Positions 48,304 through 58,588 of a stretch of DNA of 64,000 bases are shown here, piece after piece. The position numbers and the translations under genes are program-made. How positions within the stretch are numbered: position 1 is the first letter of the stretch; each line of letters starts with the position of its first letter. The notes under the pieces are model-generated. The model had not been told where the DNA came from, ran no database searches, and worked only from the letters and a program-made list of their open reading frames with translations. Source of the stretch: Comamonadaceae bacterium (GTDB lineage: Bacteria > Pseudomonadota > Gammaproteobacteria > Burkholderiales > Burkholderiaceae_C); assembly GCA_021299875.1 (NCBI GenBank), contig JAJTEW010000001.1:310001-374000 (forward strand), read 5' to 3'.

Positions 48304-49158
48304 TCAGCTGTTATGCACTTGTAAGCGCTGCCATCCCGCCCAACGCCCACCTGCAGGCAAGGTGATGGCTTGGTCAACCTGCGCGGCTTCGACACACAGC
48401 ATGTGTTGCCAAGCGCCTTCGGGCATGTCGCTCAGAGTTGCACACTTGGCGGCACCCGGGTTCCAGACCACGGTCTGGGCCCACTCTCTGCTTTGCTGAA
48501 TCGACAGGGTGTGCAGACCCGCTTGCAGTTCGTAGCCCTTGGGGGCGGCTGAGTAGACGCGGTCAAACTCGCCGTCAAAGCGCAACTCGCGTGCAGCCAT
48601 GGCATGGCGGTCATTGACCGCATCCCATTCAGCCTGCCCCCCCATGCCGAACAATCGGGCCTGCGCCACATCGTTGACCGCTAAATAAGTGTGCAATGCC
48701 CCGGTGAAACCCAGCGGTTTGCTGTCGGTGTTGTGCACCGAGAGTTCAACCTGCAGTGCACCAGGCGACAGTTCAATCCGCAACAGGGCTTCAAAAGACT
48801 GGTCCCACCACTGGCGCGTGGCGGCGCTGTCGCTCAGCACCAGCACCAAATGGGCCTTGTCGCCCGCCAGGTGTGCCTTTTGAGCGGTCCACGAGGCATT
48901 GCGCGCAAAGCCGTGCTTGGGCAGATCGCCGCGCTGGTTGAACTGGGGAAAGCACACCGGTATGCCACCCCGAATGGCGGCGTGGGCATCTGTGGTGCTT
49001 TGAGGACTGAGGTAAAGACGCTCGTGACCTGCAGCAATCCAAGACAACACATGGGCACCATGGTGCGCCACCACCACACGATCACCACAGGGCAGCAGCA
49101 ATTCGGTGGCGGGCCAACCTGCAAAAACAAGGTCGCGGCAGGTGGCCTCAGAGTTCAT
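48304..49158 (-). CDS. D-hexose-6-phosphate mutarotase (YeaD/aldose-1-epimerase family)
   Basis: A 284-residue protein. GAHVLSWIAAGHERLYLSPQ, IRGGIPVCFPQFNQRGDLPK and HGFARNASW are the hallmark YeaD-type motifs; the catalytic histidine and glutamate fit HGFAR and the C-terminal half. It interconverts anomers of hexose-6-phosphates. It sits inside the his operon, 2 bases after hisA and 21 before hisF, with no evident role in histidine synthesis. Confidence 0.88.
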   Translation of the reverse strand: MNSEATCRDLVFAGWPATELLLPCGDRVVVAHHGAHVLSWIAAGHERLYLSPQSTTDAHAAIRGGIPVCFPQFNQRGDLPKHGFARNASWTAQKAHLAGDKAHLVLVLSDSAATRQWWDQSFEALLRIELSPGALQVELSVHNTDSKPLGFTGALHTYLAVNDVAQARLFGMGGQAEWDAVNDRHAMAARELRFDGEFDRVYSAAPKGYELQAGLHTLSIQQSREWAQTVVWNPGAAKCATLSDMPEGAWQHMLCVEAAQVDQAITLPAGGRWAGWQRLQVHNS

Positions 49159-49160
49159 GT

Positions 49161-49901
49161 TCAGCCGTTCAACTCGTCAGCGCGTTGCTGCGCCAGCGCG
49201 AAGTCCAGGTCGCCCGAATACACGGCGCGGCCACAGATCACGCCTTCCACGCCTTCGTCTTCCACGGCGCACAGCTGCTCGATGTCGGCCATGTTGGACA
49301 GGCCACCCGAGGCGATCACGGGGATGGTCAGGGCCTGCGCCAGCTTGACGGTGGCGTCGATGTTGATGCCGCTCAGCATGCCGTCGCGGCCGATGTCGGT
49401 GTAGATGATGGACTCGACGCCCCAGTCTTCGAACTTCTTGGCCAGATCCACCACTTCGTGCCCGGTGAGCTTGCTCCAGCCGTCGGTGGCCACTTTGCCG
49501 TCCTTGGCGTCCAGGCCGACGATGATGTGGCCACCAAAGGCGGTGCAGGCGTCTTTCAAAAAGCCGGGGTTCTTGACGGCGGCGGTGCCGATGATGACGT
49601 AGCGCAGGCCGCTGTCGATGTATTTTTCAATCGTGTCCAGATCGCGGATGCCGCCCCCAAGCTGCACCGGGATGTCGTCACCCACGGCCTTGAGGATGGA
49701 CTTGATGGCACTGAAGTTTTGCGGCTTGCCCGCGAACGCGCCATTCAGATCCACCAGATGCAGGCGGCGTGCGCCTTTTTCGAGCCAAGTGCGGGCCATG
49801 GCGGCGGGGTCTTCGCCAAAGGTCGTGGCTTGGTCCATATCGCCCTGTTTGAGGCGAACGCAGTGGCCGTCTTTGAGGTCAATGGCGGGGATCAGAATCA
49901 T
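49161..49901 (-). CDS. hisA: ProFAR isomerase HisA
   Basis: A 246-residue (beta/alpha)8 Amadori isomerase: [20 protein letters not shown] carries the catalytic Asp8, and the second Asp is in [34 protein letters not shown] binds phosphate. It follows hisH after 47 bases. Confidence 0.96.
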   Translation of the reverse strand: MILIPAIDLKDGHCVRLKQGDMDQATTFGEDPAAMARTWLEKGARRLHLVDLNGAFAGKPQNFSAIKSILKAVGDDIPVQLGGGIRDLDTIEKYIDSGLRYVIIGTAAVKNPGFLKDACTAFGGHIIVGLDAKDGKVATDGWSKLTGHEVVDLAKKFEDWGVESIIYTDIGRDGMLSGINIDATVKLAQALTIPVIASGGLSNMADIEQLCAVEDEGVEGVICGRAVYSGDLDFALAQQRADELNG

Positions 49902-49948
49902 GGCGAGTTAAATGCAGGTGAAGGAAGCAAAACGGCAGTGAAAACTTC

Positions 49949-50605
49949 TCAAGGCTGCCAGTGAAGGAAATTGCGGAACAAGGCCAAACCTTGGGCCGCG
50001 CTTTTTTCGGGGTGAAACTGGGTAGCAAAAATATTGTCACGGGCAATGGCGCAAGCAAAGCGGCCGCCGTAATCGGTCTGGGCCGCGCTGTGCGCCGGAT
50101 TGGCCACTTGGGTGTAGAAGCTGTGCACAAAATAATACCAGCTGCCGTCCTCAACGCCTTGCCACAGGGCATGGGCCGGCTGGTCTTGCCAAACCTGATT
50201 CCAACCCATTTGCGGCACTTTGTACCTGGTGCCGTCGGGCTGGATGCGCCCAGCCAAATCGAACTTGACCACGCGGCCGGGGATCAAGCCGAGACCCGGC
50301 GTGTCGCCCTCGTCGCTGTGGTCCAGCAGCATCTGCATGCCCACGCACACACCAAACAAGGGTTTGGTGGCGGCGGCTTCAAGCACGGCGTCCAGCAAAC
50401 CCGACTCGCGCAGCTCGCGCATGCAGTCGGGCATGGCGCCCTGCCCTGGCAAGACCACGCGGTGCGCATCGCGCACCACTTGTGGGTCAGACGTCACGGC
50501 CACTTCGGCATGGTCCACGCTGGAGGCCGCATGCATCACCGCCTGCGCCACAGAGCGCAAGTTGCCCATGCCGTAGTCGACCACTGCAACGCGGTTGACG
50601 CTCAT
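49949..50605 (-). CDS. hisH: Imidazole glycerol phosphate synthase glutaminase subunit HisH
   Basis: A 218-residue class I glutamine amidotransferase, [20 protein letters not shown]. Nucleophile cysteine in [11 protein letters not shown], His/Glu in [13 protein letters not shown]. It feeds ammonia to HisF; the two genes are separated here by hisA and the mutarotase. It begins 1 base after hisB. Confidence 0.96.
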   Translation of the reverse strand: MSVNRVAVVDYGMGNLRSVAQAVMHAASSVDHAEVAVTSDPQVVRDAHRVVLPGQGAMPDCMRELRESGLLDAVLEAAATKPLFGVCVGMQMLLDHSDEGDTPGLGLIPGRVVKFDLAGRIQPDGTRYKVPQMGWNQVWQDQPAHALWQGVEDGSWYYFVHSFYTQVANPAHSAAQTDYGGRFACAIARDNIFATQFHPEKSAAQGLALFRNFLHWQP

Positions 50606-50606
50606 G

Positions 50607-51197
50607 TCAGAGGCTGCCTTTGGTGGAAGGGATCACACCTGCTGAGCGAGGATCGAGCTCAAGTGCCGCACGAACGGCGCGGGCAAAGGCCTTGAAGATG
50701 GTTTCGCACTGGTGGTGCGCATTGACGCCCTTGAGGTTGTCGATGTGCAACGTGCACAGCGCGTGGTTCACGAAGCCCTGGAAGAACTCGTACACCAGTT
50801 GCGTGTCGAGCGACCCCAAAGAGCCAGAAGTGAAGTTCACGTCCATGTGCAGACCGGGGCGGCCCGAAAAATCCACCACCACGCGGCTCAAGGCTTCGTC
50901 GAGCGGCACATAGGCATGGCCATAACGGCGAATGCCTTTTTTGTCGCCCATGGCCTGCGCAAACGCTTGGCCCAAGGTGATGCCGATGTCTTCCACCGTG
51001 TGGTGGCCGTCGATGTGCAAGTCGCCGTCGCAAGCAATGTCCAGATCGATCAAGCCGTGGCGCGCGATCTGGTCGAGCATGTGGTCCAGAAAACCGATGC
51101 CCGAGGCCAATTTGGCCTGGCCTGTGCCGTCCAGGTTGATGGCGACGCGGATGTTCGTCTCGGCGGTCTTGCGGGTGACGGCAGCGGTGCGGTTCAT
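50607..51197 (-). CDS. hisB: Imidazoleglycerol-phosphate dehydratase (monofunctional HisB)
   Basis: A 196-residue enzyme. Metal-binding histidines in [28 protein letters not shown] and [21 protein letters not shown]. There is no N-terminal phosphatase domain, so histidinol-phosphate phosphatase must be encoded elsewhere. Overlaps hisC by four bases. Confidence 0.96.
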   Translation of the reverse strand: MNRTAAVTRKTAETNIRVAINLDGTGQAKLASGIGFLDHMLDQIARHGLIDLDIACDGDLHIDGHHTVEDIGITLGQAFAQAMGDKKGIRRYGHAYVPLDEALSRVVVDFSGRPGLHMDVNFTSGSLGSLDTQLVYEFFQGFVNHALCTLHIDNLKGVNAHHQCETIFKAFARAVRAALELDPRSAGVIPSTKGSL

Positions 51198-52288
51198 AAA
51201 GAGGCTTTCAAAGCGGCAATGAGTTGGTCGTTTTCTGCGGCGGTGCCCACCGTCAGGCGCAAGCAGTTGGCCAGCAGTGGGTGCATTTTAGAAATGTTCT
51301 TGATCAGCACACCGTGGACCTTCAGGCCGTCAAAGGTTTTGGCGGCATCGGGCACGCGGGCCAGAATCATGTTGGCTTCGCTGGGGAAAGGCTGCACGCC
51401 AGGCAAGGCCGTCAGTTCTTTCAGCAAACGGGTGCGCTGCTCGCGCAGGTCTTTGGCTTGGGCTGCAAACACCTCGGTGTGCTCCAGCGCAAACAGGGCG
51501 CACTCGGTGTTGAGCACACTGATGTTGTAGGGTGGGCGCACCTTGTCGACCTCGGCCAACAAAGCCTTGGGGCCGATCATGTAGCCCAGACGCACCCCGG
51601 CCAAGCCAAACTTGGACAGCGTGCGCATCAAGAGCACATGCGAGTGGCGCGTGATGCGGTCGATGTAGCTGCGGCTGGCAAAAGGCTGGTAGGCCTCGTC
51701 CATGACCACCAGGCCGCCTTGTGCGCCTTGGGCCAGCACGATCTTCTCGATCGTGTCGTCGTTCCACAGGTTACCCGTGGGGTTGTTGGGGTAAGCCAGA
51801 TACACGATGGACGGCTTGTGCTGATCAATCGCGGCCAGCATGGCGGCTTCGTCAAGTTCAAAGTCTGGGGTAAGGGGTACGCCATGGAAATCCAAGCCTT
51901 GCAACTGGGCGCTCATGGCGTACATCACAAAGCCGGGCAAAGGGGACAGGATGGAAGCGCCGGGCACATCACAGGCCATGGCCAAAAGCGAGATCAACTC
52001 GTCCGAGCCGTTGCCCAGCATGATGTCAAAGCCTTCGGGCATGCCTGCGTAACTTGCCAGCGCTTGGCGAAGCTCGTTCACACGCTCGCCGGGGTAGCGA
52101 TTGAGCGCCAACGCGCCCAAACGCTCGCCCAAAGCCTTTTGCAAATCCGCAGGCAGGCGGTGCGGGTTTTCCATCGCGTCGAGCTTGACCATGCCCGCCG
52201 AATCCTGGATGGCATAGGCGTGCATGGACTGCACGTCCTGGCGGATGCGCTGCATCAGTTGGGGGCTCACGGTGGTAGGGGTGCTCAT
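51194..52288 (-). CDS. hisC: Histidinol-phosphate aminotransferase
   Basis: A 364-residue fold-type I PLP enzyme. The PLP lysine is in [17 protein letters not shown] near residue 226; [14 protein letters not shown] and [12 protein letters not shown] are conserved. [20 protein letters not shown] is the substrate-end N-terminus. Overlaps hisD by four bases and hisB by four. Confidence 0.96.
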   Translation of the reverse strand: MSTPTTVSPQLMQRIRQDVQSMHAYAIQDSAGMVKLDAMENPHRLPADLQKALGERLGALALNRYPGERVNELRQALASYAGMPEGFDIMLGNGSDELISLLAMACDVPGASILSPLPGFVMYAMSAQLQGLDFHGVPLTPDFELDEAAMLAAIDQHKPSIVYLAYPNNPTGNLWNDDTIEKIVLAQGAQGGLVVMDEAYQPFASRSYIDRITRHSHVLLMRTLSKFGLAGVRLGYMIGPKALLAEVDKVRPPYNISVLNTECALFALEHTEVFAAQAKDLREQRTRLLKELTALPGVQPFPSEANMILARVPDAAKTFDGLKVHGVLIKNISKMHPLLANCLRLTVGTAAENDQLIAALKASL

Positions 52289-53628
52289 TGGGGATCTCTC
52301 ATCGGCGGCACAGGGTTCAAACGCAATTCGGCGGCGCGGGCATGGGCCTGCAAGCCTTCGCCATAAGCCAGCTCGGCAGCGATGCGCCCCAATGTCTGGG
52401 CACCGGCCTCGCTCACCTCGATCAGGCTGCTGCGTTTTTGAAAGTCGTACACGCCCAGCGGCGAGGAGAAACGCGCTGTGCCGCTGGTGGGCAGCACATG
52501 GTTGGGGCCCGCGCAGTAGTCGCCCAGCGACTCGCTGGTGAATGCGCCCATGAAGATGGCACCGGCATGGCGCAAGAGCGGCTCCCAGCGGTGCGGGTCG
52601 CGGCTGGAGACTTCGAGGTGTTCGGGCGCGATGCGGTTGCTGATGGCGCAGGACTCTTCCATGTTACGCGTCAGGATCAAAGCGCCTCGGTCGTTCAAAG
52701 ATTTGGCGATGATCTCGCGGCGCGGCATCTCAGGCAGCAGGCGGTCGATGGCGGCCTGCACTTGGGCGATGTAATCGGCATCGGGGCACAACAAAATGCT
52801 TTGCGCCAACTCGTCGTGCTCTGCCTGGCTGAACAAATCCATCGCCACCCATTCGGCGGGCGTGCTGCCGTCGGCCAGCACCAAAATTTCGCTCGGACCC
52901 GCGATCATGTCGATGCCCACGGTGCCGAACACGCGCTTTTTGGCGCTGGCCACATAGGCGTTGCCGGGGCCGGTGATTTTGTCCACGCGGGGAACAGTGG
53001 CTGTGCCGTAGGCCAGCGCCGCCACCGCCTGCGCGCCGCCCACGGTGAAGGCGCGGCTCACGCCCGCCACACAAGCGGCGGCCAGCACCAGCGGGTTGCG
53101 TACGCCTTGCGGCGTGGGCACCACCATGATGATCTCTTGCACCCCGGCCACATGGGCGGGAATGGCGTTCATCAGCACCGACGAGGGGTAAGCGGCTTTG
53201 CCACCGGGCACGTAAATGCCCACACGGTCGAGCGGCGTGACTTTTTGGCCCAGCAGTGTGCCGTCTTCGTCGCGGTAACTCCAGCTTTCGCCCGAGGCTT
53301 TCTTTTGCGCTTCGTGGTACTTGCGCACACGAACGGCGGCGGCTTGCAGGGCTTGGCGTTGCGCGGCGGGCAAGCTGTCCAGCGCGGCTTGCAAATCGGT
53401 CTGGGTGATTTCGAGCTGCGCCACGCTGGCGGCGCTGAGGCCGTCAAAACGCTGGGTGTAATCGAGCACCGCCGCATCGCCACGCTGTTGCACGTCCTGC
53501 AGGATGTCGGCCACGCGCTGCTCGATGGCGGCGTCGGTGTCGGCCGACCAATGCAGGCGCGCCGCGAAGGCCGCTTCAAAACCGGCATCCAAGGTGCTCA
53601 GTTGCAAGGGTTTGGCCTGAAGTCCCAT
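52285..53628 (-). CDS. hisD: Histidinol dehydrogenase
   Basis: A 447-residue zinc enzyme oxidising histidinol to histidine. [34 protein letters not shown] and RIAPEHLEV are diagnostic blocks, with the zinc-ligand region [16 protein letters not shown]. It lies 2 bases after hisG. Confidence 0.96.
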   Translation of the reverse strand: MGLQAKPLQLSTLDAGFEAAFAARLHWSADTDAAIEQRVADILQDVQQRGDAAVLDYTQRFDGLSAASVAQLEITQTDLQAALDSLPAAQRQALQAAAVRVRKYHEAQKKASGESWSYRDEDGTLLGQKVTPLDRVGIYVPGGKAAYPSSVLMNAIPAHVAGVQEIIMVVPTPQGVRNPLVLAAACVAGVSRAFTVGGAQAVAALAYGTATVPRVDKITGPGNAYVASAKKRVFGTVGIDMIAGPSEILVLADGSTPAEWVAMDLFSQAEHDELAQSILLCPDADYIAQVQAAIDRLLPEMPRREIIAKSLNDRGALILTRNMEESCAISNRIAPEHLEVSSRDPHRWEPLLRHAGAIFMGAFTSESLGDYCAGPNHVLPTSGTARFSSPLGVYDFQKRSSLIEVSEAGAQTLGRIAAELAYGEGLQAHARAAELRLNPVPPMRDPQ

Positions 53629-53630
53629 GT

Positions 53631-54272
53631 TCAGTCTTTCTTCACCGCACCCGCAAAGGCGTCGATGATGGCGCGGATCGGCGCCTGCTTGAGTTTGAGC
53701 GCGGCTTGGTTCACCACCAGGCGCGAGCTGATGTCCATGATGCGTTCGACCTCAACCAAATGGTTGGCCTTGAGCGTGTTGCCGGTGGACACCAGATCGA
53801 CGATGGCGTCGGCCAGCCCCGTGAGCGGGGCCAGTTCCATGCTGCCGTAGAGCTTGATCATGTCGACGTGCACGCCTTTGGTGGCAAAAAAATCGCGCGC
53901 AATCGCGGTGTACTTGGTCGCCACCTTCAGGCGCGAGCCGGTGCGCACCGCGCTGGCGTAGTCGTAGTCGGCGCGCACCGCCACACTCATGCGGCATTTG
54001 GCGATGTTCAGGTCCAGCGGTTGGTACAGACCCTGACCGCCGTGTTCAATCAAGGTATCCAAACCTGTCACGCCCAAATCTGCGCCGCCATATTCGACAT
54101 AGGTGGGCACGTCGCTGGCGCGCACCAGCACCACCCGCACATTGGGCTGGTTGGTGGGCAAGATCAGCTTGCGGGATTTTTCGGGGTCTTCCAGCACCTC
54201 GATGCCGGCGGCTTGGAGCAGCGGCAGGGTTTCGTCAAAGATGCGTCCTTTGGACAGGGCCAGCGTGATCAT
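53631..54272 (-). CDS. hisG: ATP phosphoribosyltransferase, short form HisG
   Basis: A 213-residue catalytic subunit: [35 protein letters not shown] and [20 protein letters not shown] are conserved. It lacks the C-terminal regulatory domain of the long form, so activity is expected to depend on HisZ, which is not in this window. It overlaps murA by four bases. Confidence 0.95.
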   Translation of the reverse strand: MITLALSKGRIFDETLPLLQAAGIEVLEDPEKSRKLILPTNQPNVRVVLVRASDVPTYVEYGGADLGVTGLDTLIEHGGQGLYQPLDLNIAKCRMSVAVRADYDYASAVRTGSRLKVATKYTAIARDFFATKGVHVDMIKLYGSMELAPLTGLADAIVDLVSTGNTLKANHLVEVERIMDISSRLVVNQAALKLKQAPIRAIIDAFAGAVKKD

Positions 54273-55534
54273 TTCACCCTTTCGATGTCGGCGCCAAGTG
54301 CGCGCAATTTGGCTTCCATGCGGTCGTAGCCCCGGTCCAAGTGGTAGATGCGCTCGACGGTGGTTTCACCATCGGCCACCAAACCGGCGATCACCAAGCT
54401 GGCCGAAGCGCGCAAGTCGGTGGCCATGACGGTGGCGCCTGAGAGTTGGGGTACACCTTCGACCACCGAGACCTTGCCATCGATCTGGATGTGCGCGCCC
54501 AGGCGCACCAGCTCGTTGACGTGCATGAAGCGGTTTTCAAAAATCGTTTCGGTCACTTTGCTCGCGCCTTGCGAGATGCAGTTGAGCGCCATGAACTGCG
54601 CTTGCATGTCGGTCGGAAAGCCCGGGTATTCGGTGGTGCGAAAACTTTGGGCCTTCAAGCGACCTTCGGCTTTGACACGGATGAAGCCATCTCCGGCTTC
54701 GATGGTGGCACCGGCTTCTCGCAGCTTGTCGATGACGGCGTCGAGGTGGTCGGCGCGGCCGTGGCGCAACACCACGTCACCGCCCGTGGCCGCGACTGCA
54801 CACAAGAAGGTGCCCGCCTCGATGCGATCGGCCACCACCTGGTGCTGGGCACCGTGCAGGCGCTCCACGCCTTGGATGCGGATGCGCCGTGTGCCCTGGC
54901 CTTCGATGTGCGCGCCCATCTTGATCAGCATGTCGGCCAGGTCGCCGATTTCAGGCTCTTGCGCGGCGTTTTCGAGCACCGTCTCGCCTTCGGCCAAAGC
55001 CGCAGCCATCATGAAGTTTTCGGTGCCCGTGACAGTGACCATGTCGGTGGTGATGTGCGCGCCTTTGAGGCGCGTGCGGCCCACGGGCAAGCTGGCCAGC
55101 ATGTAGCCGTGGTCTACCGTGATGATCGCCCCCATGGCCTGAAGGCCTTTGATGTGCTGGTCCACCGGACGCGAACCGATGGCGCAGCCGCCAGGCAGCG
55201 ACACTTTGGCGTGGCCAAAACGGGCCAACAAGGGGCCCAGCGCCAGCACCGAGGCGCGCATGGTTTTGACCAGCTCGTAAGGGGCTTCGGGGTTGTTCAG
55301 GCCACGCGCATCCAGTGTGACGCGGCCGTCCTCTTGGTGCTCGGCCGTCACGCCCATGTTGCGGATCAGCTTGAGCATCGTCGACACGTCTTGCAGGCGC
55401 GGCACGTTGGAGAGCGTGACCGGCTCGGCGGTCAACAAGGCGGCGCACAGTTCGGGCAGCGCCGCGTTTTTGGCACCCGCCACATCGAGCGTGCCTTGCA
55501 GGCGATTGCCGCCGCGAATTTTCAGTTTGTCCAT
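54269..55534 (-). CDS. murA: UDP-N-acetylglucosamine 1-carboxyvinyltransferase
   Basis: A 421-residue EPSP-synthase-fold enzyme, the first committed step of peptidoglycan synthesis and the target of fosfomycin. [20 protein letters not shown] is the family start. The fosfomycin-reactive cysteine is kept in [20 protein letters not shown] near residue 117, so this MurA should be sensitive. It lies between ibaG and hisG, overlapping hisG. Confidence 0.96.
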   Translation of the reverse strand: MDKLKIRGGNRLQGTLDVAGAKNAALPELCAALLTAEPVTLSNVPRLQDVSTMLKLIRNMGVTAEHQEDGRVTLDARGLNNPEAPYELVKTMRASVLALGPLLARFGHAKVSLPGGCAIGSRPVDQHIKGLQAMGAIITVDHGYMLASLPVGRTRLKGAHITTDMVTVTGTENFMMAAALAEGETVLENAAQEPEIGDLADMLIKMGAHIEGQGTRRIRIQGVERLHGAQHQVVADRIEAGTFLCAVAATGGDVVLRHGRADHLDAVIDKLREAGATIEAGDGFIRVKAEGRLKAQSFRTTEYPGFPTDMQAQFMALNCISQGASKVTETIFENRFMHVNELVRLGAHIQIDGKVSVVEGVPQLSGATVMATDLRASASLVIAGLVADGETTVERIYHLDRGYDRMEAKLRALGADIERVK

Positions 55535-55567
55535 GGATGGGTTCGGTCTGCGTTGAAGCCAGGGAGG

Positions 55568-55810
55568 TCAGCGGGCTTGTGCCGCCCATTCGGCGGGCGT
55601 GTACGTTTTCATCGACAAGGCGTGCACCTCGTCGGTGTGCATTTTTTGTCCCAGTGTGGCGTAGACCCGCTGGTGGCGCGCAATGGGACGCATGCCAGCA
55701 AATGCCTCAGACACCACCACGGCGCTCCAGTGGCGCCCATCGCCCTCCACAGTCAGGTGGGTGCAGTCGAGCCCTGCGGCGATGATGTCTTGAAGTTGCT
55801 GTGCGTTCAT
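55568..55810 (-). CDS. ibaG: BolA-family protein (IbaG/YrbA type)
   Basis: An 80-residue protein: HLTVEGDGRHWSAVVVSEAF and IARHQRVYATLGQKMHTDEV-HALSMKTYTP, the compact BolA fold. Position between mla genes and murA matches ibaG of Escherichia coli. BolA proteins pair with monothiol glutaredoxins such as the grxD product in this window, through a shared 2Fe-2S cluster. Confidence 0.92.
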   Translation of the reverse strand: MNAQQLQDIIAAGLDCTHLTVEGDGRHWSAVVVSEAFAGMRPIARHQRVYATLGQKMHTDEVHALSMKTYTPAEWAAQAR

Positions 55811-55817
55811 GGGGATT

Positions 55818-56573
55818 TCAGCTCCGGATTTTGTAGCCGATGCGCAAAAGGTGAAGGGTCAAACCGCTGATGAGCGCCAAGGCGGTGCCCACCACCGCCA
55901 GACTGATCCAGGGGGAGACATCGCTTTGGCCAAAAAAGCCGTAACGGAATCCGTCGATCATGTAGAAAAATGGGTTCAGGTGGCTCAAGCTTTGCCAAAA
56001 AGGCGGCAGCGAATGGATGGAATAAAACACCCCCGACAAAAACGTCATGGGCATGATGATGAAGTTCTGGAAAGCAGCCATTTGGTCAAACTTTTCAGCC
56101 CACAGCCCGGCAATCACACCCAAAGCCCCCATCATGGCGGCGCCCATGATGGCAAAGGCCAAAATCCACAAGGGGTAGACAAAACGGATGTCCACCATCC
56201 AGCCGGTGATGACAAATACGCCCAGGCCCACGGCCAGGCCACGCACCACCGACGAGCCCACATAGGCCACAAACCAGCTGCGGTGCGAGAGGGGCGTGAG
56301 CAACAAAAACACGATGTTGCCCATGATCTTGCTTTGCACCAGGCTCGACGAGCTGTTGGCAAACGCGTTTTGCAGCACACCCATCATGATCAGGCCTGGC
56401 AGCAAAAACGAGGTGTAGGCCACGTTGTCGTAGACCTTGACATGGTCTTCGAGCACATGGCCAAAGATCAGCATGTACAACACCGAAGTGAGCACGGGCG
56501 CCCCAACGGTTTGGAAAGCCACTTTCCAAAAGCGCAGGACTTCTTTGTACAACAGGGTTTGCCAACCTGTCAT
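55818..56573 (-). CDS. ABC-2 type transporter permease
   Basis: A 251-residue membrane protein with about six helices, starting MTGWQTLLYKEVLRFWKVAF. GLIMMGVLQNAFANSSSSLV, PLSHRSWFVAYVGSSVVRG and LSGVFYSIHSLPPFWQSLSH are typical of ABC-2/NodJ-YadH exporters. It overlaps the ATPase gene by four bases. The substrate is unknown; the location inside an envelope-lipid cluster suggests an envelope component. Confidence 0.9.
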   Translation of the reverse strand: MTGWQTLLYKEVLRFWKVAFQTVGAPVLTSVLYMLIFGHVLEDHVKVYDNVAYTSFLLPGLIMMGVLQNAFANSSSSLVQSKIMGNIVFLLLTPLSHRSWFVAYVGSSVVRGLAVGLGVFVITGWMVDIRFVYPLWILAFAIMGAAMMGALGVIAGLWAEKFDQMAAFQNFIIMPMTFLSGVFYSIHSLPPFWQSLSHLNPFFYMIDGFRYGFFGQSDVSPWISLAVVGTALALISGLTLHLLRIGYKIRS

Positions 56574-57505
56574 GCCAACGCTCCCGACGCCAATTGTTTG
56601 CGGTTCATGACTTCAAGGAACACATCTTCCAGATCGGCTTGGCGGATCTCCACGTCTTCCACCACCAAGCCTGCTGTGCGCAGGGTGGTCAAATGGTTTT
56701 CTATTTCAACCGCGTTGTGCACCGGCAATTGCACGATGCGGCCCGTGACACGGGCGATGGCTGCCACAGCAGGTGGCAACTCGCCATCCAGCTTGAAGCG
56801 CAGCACTTGGCTGGTGGCTGAGCGGAGCAAATCGGACGTGCGCTCCAGGGCCAGCAACTGCCCGCGCTTGAGCATGGCGATGCGGCCGCAAAGCGCTTCG
56901 GCCTCTTCCAAGTAATGGGTGGTGAGCAAGACGGTGTGGCCTTGCTTGTTGAGTTTGGCGATGAAGGCCCACAGCGTCTGGCGCAGCTCGACATCAACAC
57001 CGGCGGTGGGCTCGTCGAGCACGATCACACGCGGCTTGTGCACCAAGGCCTGAGCCACCAGCACACGGCGTTTCATGCCGCCCGAGAGTTGGCGCATGTT
57101 GGAGCCCGCCTTGTCGGTCAGGCCCAAGCTGTCCAACAGTTCGTCGATCCAAGCCTCGTTGTGCTTGACGCCGAAATAGCCCGATTGAATCCTCAAGGAC
57201 TCGCGCACCGTAAAAAACGGATCAAACACCAGCTCTTGCGGCACTACACCCAGCAAGCGGCGGGCCGCGGCGTAATCGGTTTGCACATCGTGGCCATGCA
57301 CCATGACGCGCCCGGTGGTGGGGCGGCTCAGACCCGCCAGGGTGCTGATCAGGGTGGTTTTGCCCGCACCGTTGGGACCCAGCAAACCGAAGAATTCACC
57401 CTCCTCCACGTCAAAGCTGACCTGGTCGAGTGCTTTGAACGCGGCTGCGCCAGCCTGTTTGGCCGGGTAGATCTTGGAGACGGATTGGAAAGAGAGCGCT
57501 GGCAT
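56570..57505 (-). CDS. ABC exporter ATP-binding protein (CcmA/YadG/NodI type)
   Basis: A 311-residue ATPase: Walker A GLLGPNGAGKTTLIS near residue 38, signature QLSGGMKRRVLVAQALVHKP near 140, Walker B VIVLDEPTAGVDVELR. A C-terminal extension of ~85 residues follows, as in drug or polysaccharide exporter ATPases. It pairs with the ABC-2 permease directly downstream and starts 84 bases after mlaB. Confidence 0.92.
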   Translation of the reverse strand: MPALSFQSVSKIYPAKQAGAAAFKALDQVSFDVEEGEFFGLLGPNGAGKTTLISTLAGLSRPTTGRVMVHGHDVQTDYAAARRLLGVVPQELVFDPFFTVRESLRIQSGYFGVKHNEAWIDELLDSLGLTDKAGSNMRQLSGGMKRRVLVAQALVHKPRVIVLDEPTAGVDVELRQTLWAFIAKLNKQGHTVLLTTHYLEEAEALCGRIAMLKRGQLLALERTSDLLRSATSQVLRFKLDGELPPAVAAIARVTGRIVQLPVHNAVEIENHLTTLRTAGLVVEDVEIRQADLEDVFLEVMNRKQLASGALA

Positions 57506-57589
57506 GGAAGGGGTCTATTTTAAGTGCTGGCATGCACACCCCGGGGAGGATCAAGGGGATCCGGGCCAAACGGCCTGGAAAGCAAGCAA

Positions 57590-57880
57590 TCAGGCCGGTT
57601 GCAGCAGGTCCAAGACCCCATACAAACGGGCCAACTCCAGCAAACGAGGCGACATGCCCTCGACCCGCAAAACACTGCCCTTGTGGGTCAGCACTCGGCG
57701 CAAACCCAACAGCACAGCCAAAGCCGAAGAATCAAAATCCGTCAGGTCGGCGGCGTCCAGCACCACTTGGGGCGGCAAGGCTGTGGGCAATTGCGCCACC
57801 CACTGCGAGAGACAGGCGTTGGCCTGATCGTGCAGCAAGGCAGCGGGCAACTTCAGTGGCGTCATGGCAAAGAGGCTCAA
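57590..57880 (-). CDS. mlaB: STAS-domain protein, probable MlaB
   Basis: A 96-residue protein, with VVLDAADLTDFDSSALAVLL, the STAS nucleotide-like loop with conserved D-S-S. Located directly after mlaC with a 4-base overlap. In Escherichia coli MlaB binds the MlaF ATPase and stabilises the MlaFEDB complex. Sequence alone shows STAS; the Mla role comes from context. Confidence 0.87.
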   Translation of the reverse strand: MSLFAMTPLKLPAALLHDQANACLSQWVAQLPTALPPQVVLDAADLTDFDSSALAVLLGLRRVLTHKGSVLRVEGMSPRLLELARLYGVLDLLQPA

Positions 57881-58533
57881 GCCGGTTTGGCGTTGGTCTT
57901 GTTGCGTGCAGCCAAGCTGGCGATCAAAGCATCGATACCCCCAGCGTTGATCTCTTTGGTGAATTGGTTGCGGTAGTTTTCAACCAGCCAAACGCCCAAC
58001 ACGTTCAGGTCGAAAATCATCCACCCCGCGCCTTGGCCTGGCGTTTTTTCGAGGCGGTAATCGAGCTGAATGGGATCACCCTTGCCACGGACCTCGGTGT
58101 TGACCACCAAGTTTTTGTCATCTTGACCTCGGCGCAAAGGCTTGACCACCACCACTTGGTCGGTGATTTGACTGAGTGCGCCTGAATAGGTTCGCACCAA
58201 AAGAGTTTTGAACTCGTCTTGCAAGCGCTTTTGCTGCTCGGGCGTGGCACTGCGCCAAGCGGGGCCTGTGGCCAAAGCGGTCATGCGCCGAAAATTCACA
58301 TGCTGCATCAACTGGCTGTCCACCAACTGCATGACTTTTTGAATGTCACCACTGCGCAGCGCCTTGTCGGCCTTGATGGTGTTCAGCGTGTCTTGGGTGA
58401 TGCGCTGTACAAAAGCATCAGGGGCTTCCTCAGCGGCAGACGCCGCCGTGGCAAAACACGCCAAAACCAAGGAACAGGCCATGGCCAACCAAGCGCGGCG
58501 GCTTAAAAAGGAAAATGACGAAGTTGTGAGCAT
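57877..58533 (-). CDS. mlaC: Periplasmic phospholipid-binding protein MlaC
   Basis: A 218-residue protein with Sec signal (SRRAWLAMACSLVLACFATA, ending ASAA). FVQRITQDTLNTIKADKALR, VDSQLMQHVNFRRMTALATG and VNTEVRGKGDPIQLDYRLEK are the Tol-Tol-Ttg2/MlaC blocks. It ferries phospholipid between MlaA and MlaFEDB. The ATG at 58533 gives a proper signal peptide; the frame upstream to 58653 does not look like a signal. Confidence 0.93.
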   Translation of the reverse strand: MLTTSSFSFLSRRAWLAMACSLVLACFATAASAAEEAPDAFVQRITQDTLNTIKADKALRSGDIQKVMQLVDSQLMQHVNFRRMTALATGPAWRSATPEQQKRLQDEFKTLLVRTYSGALSQITDQVVVVKPLRRGQDDKNLVVNTEVRGKGDPIQLDYRLEKTPGQGAGWMIFDLNVLGVWLVENYRNQFTKEINAGGIDALIASLAARNKTNAKPA

Positions 58534-58588
58534 GGCGTGACTATAAAACCAGATGCGAAAAGCAATGTGAATAACTGTAACCAACCCG

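Noticed and set aside
52288-53850. Long rightward open frame opposite hisD and hisG
   Set aside because: A shadow caused by high-GC codon use; the reverse strand encodes complete HisD and HisG.
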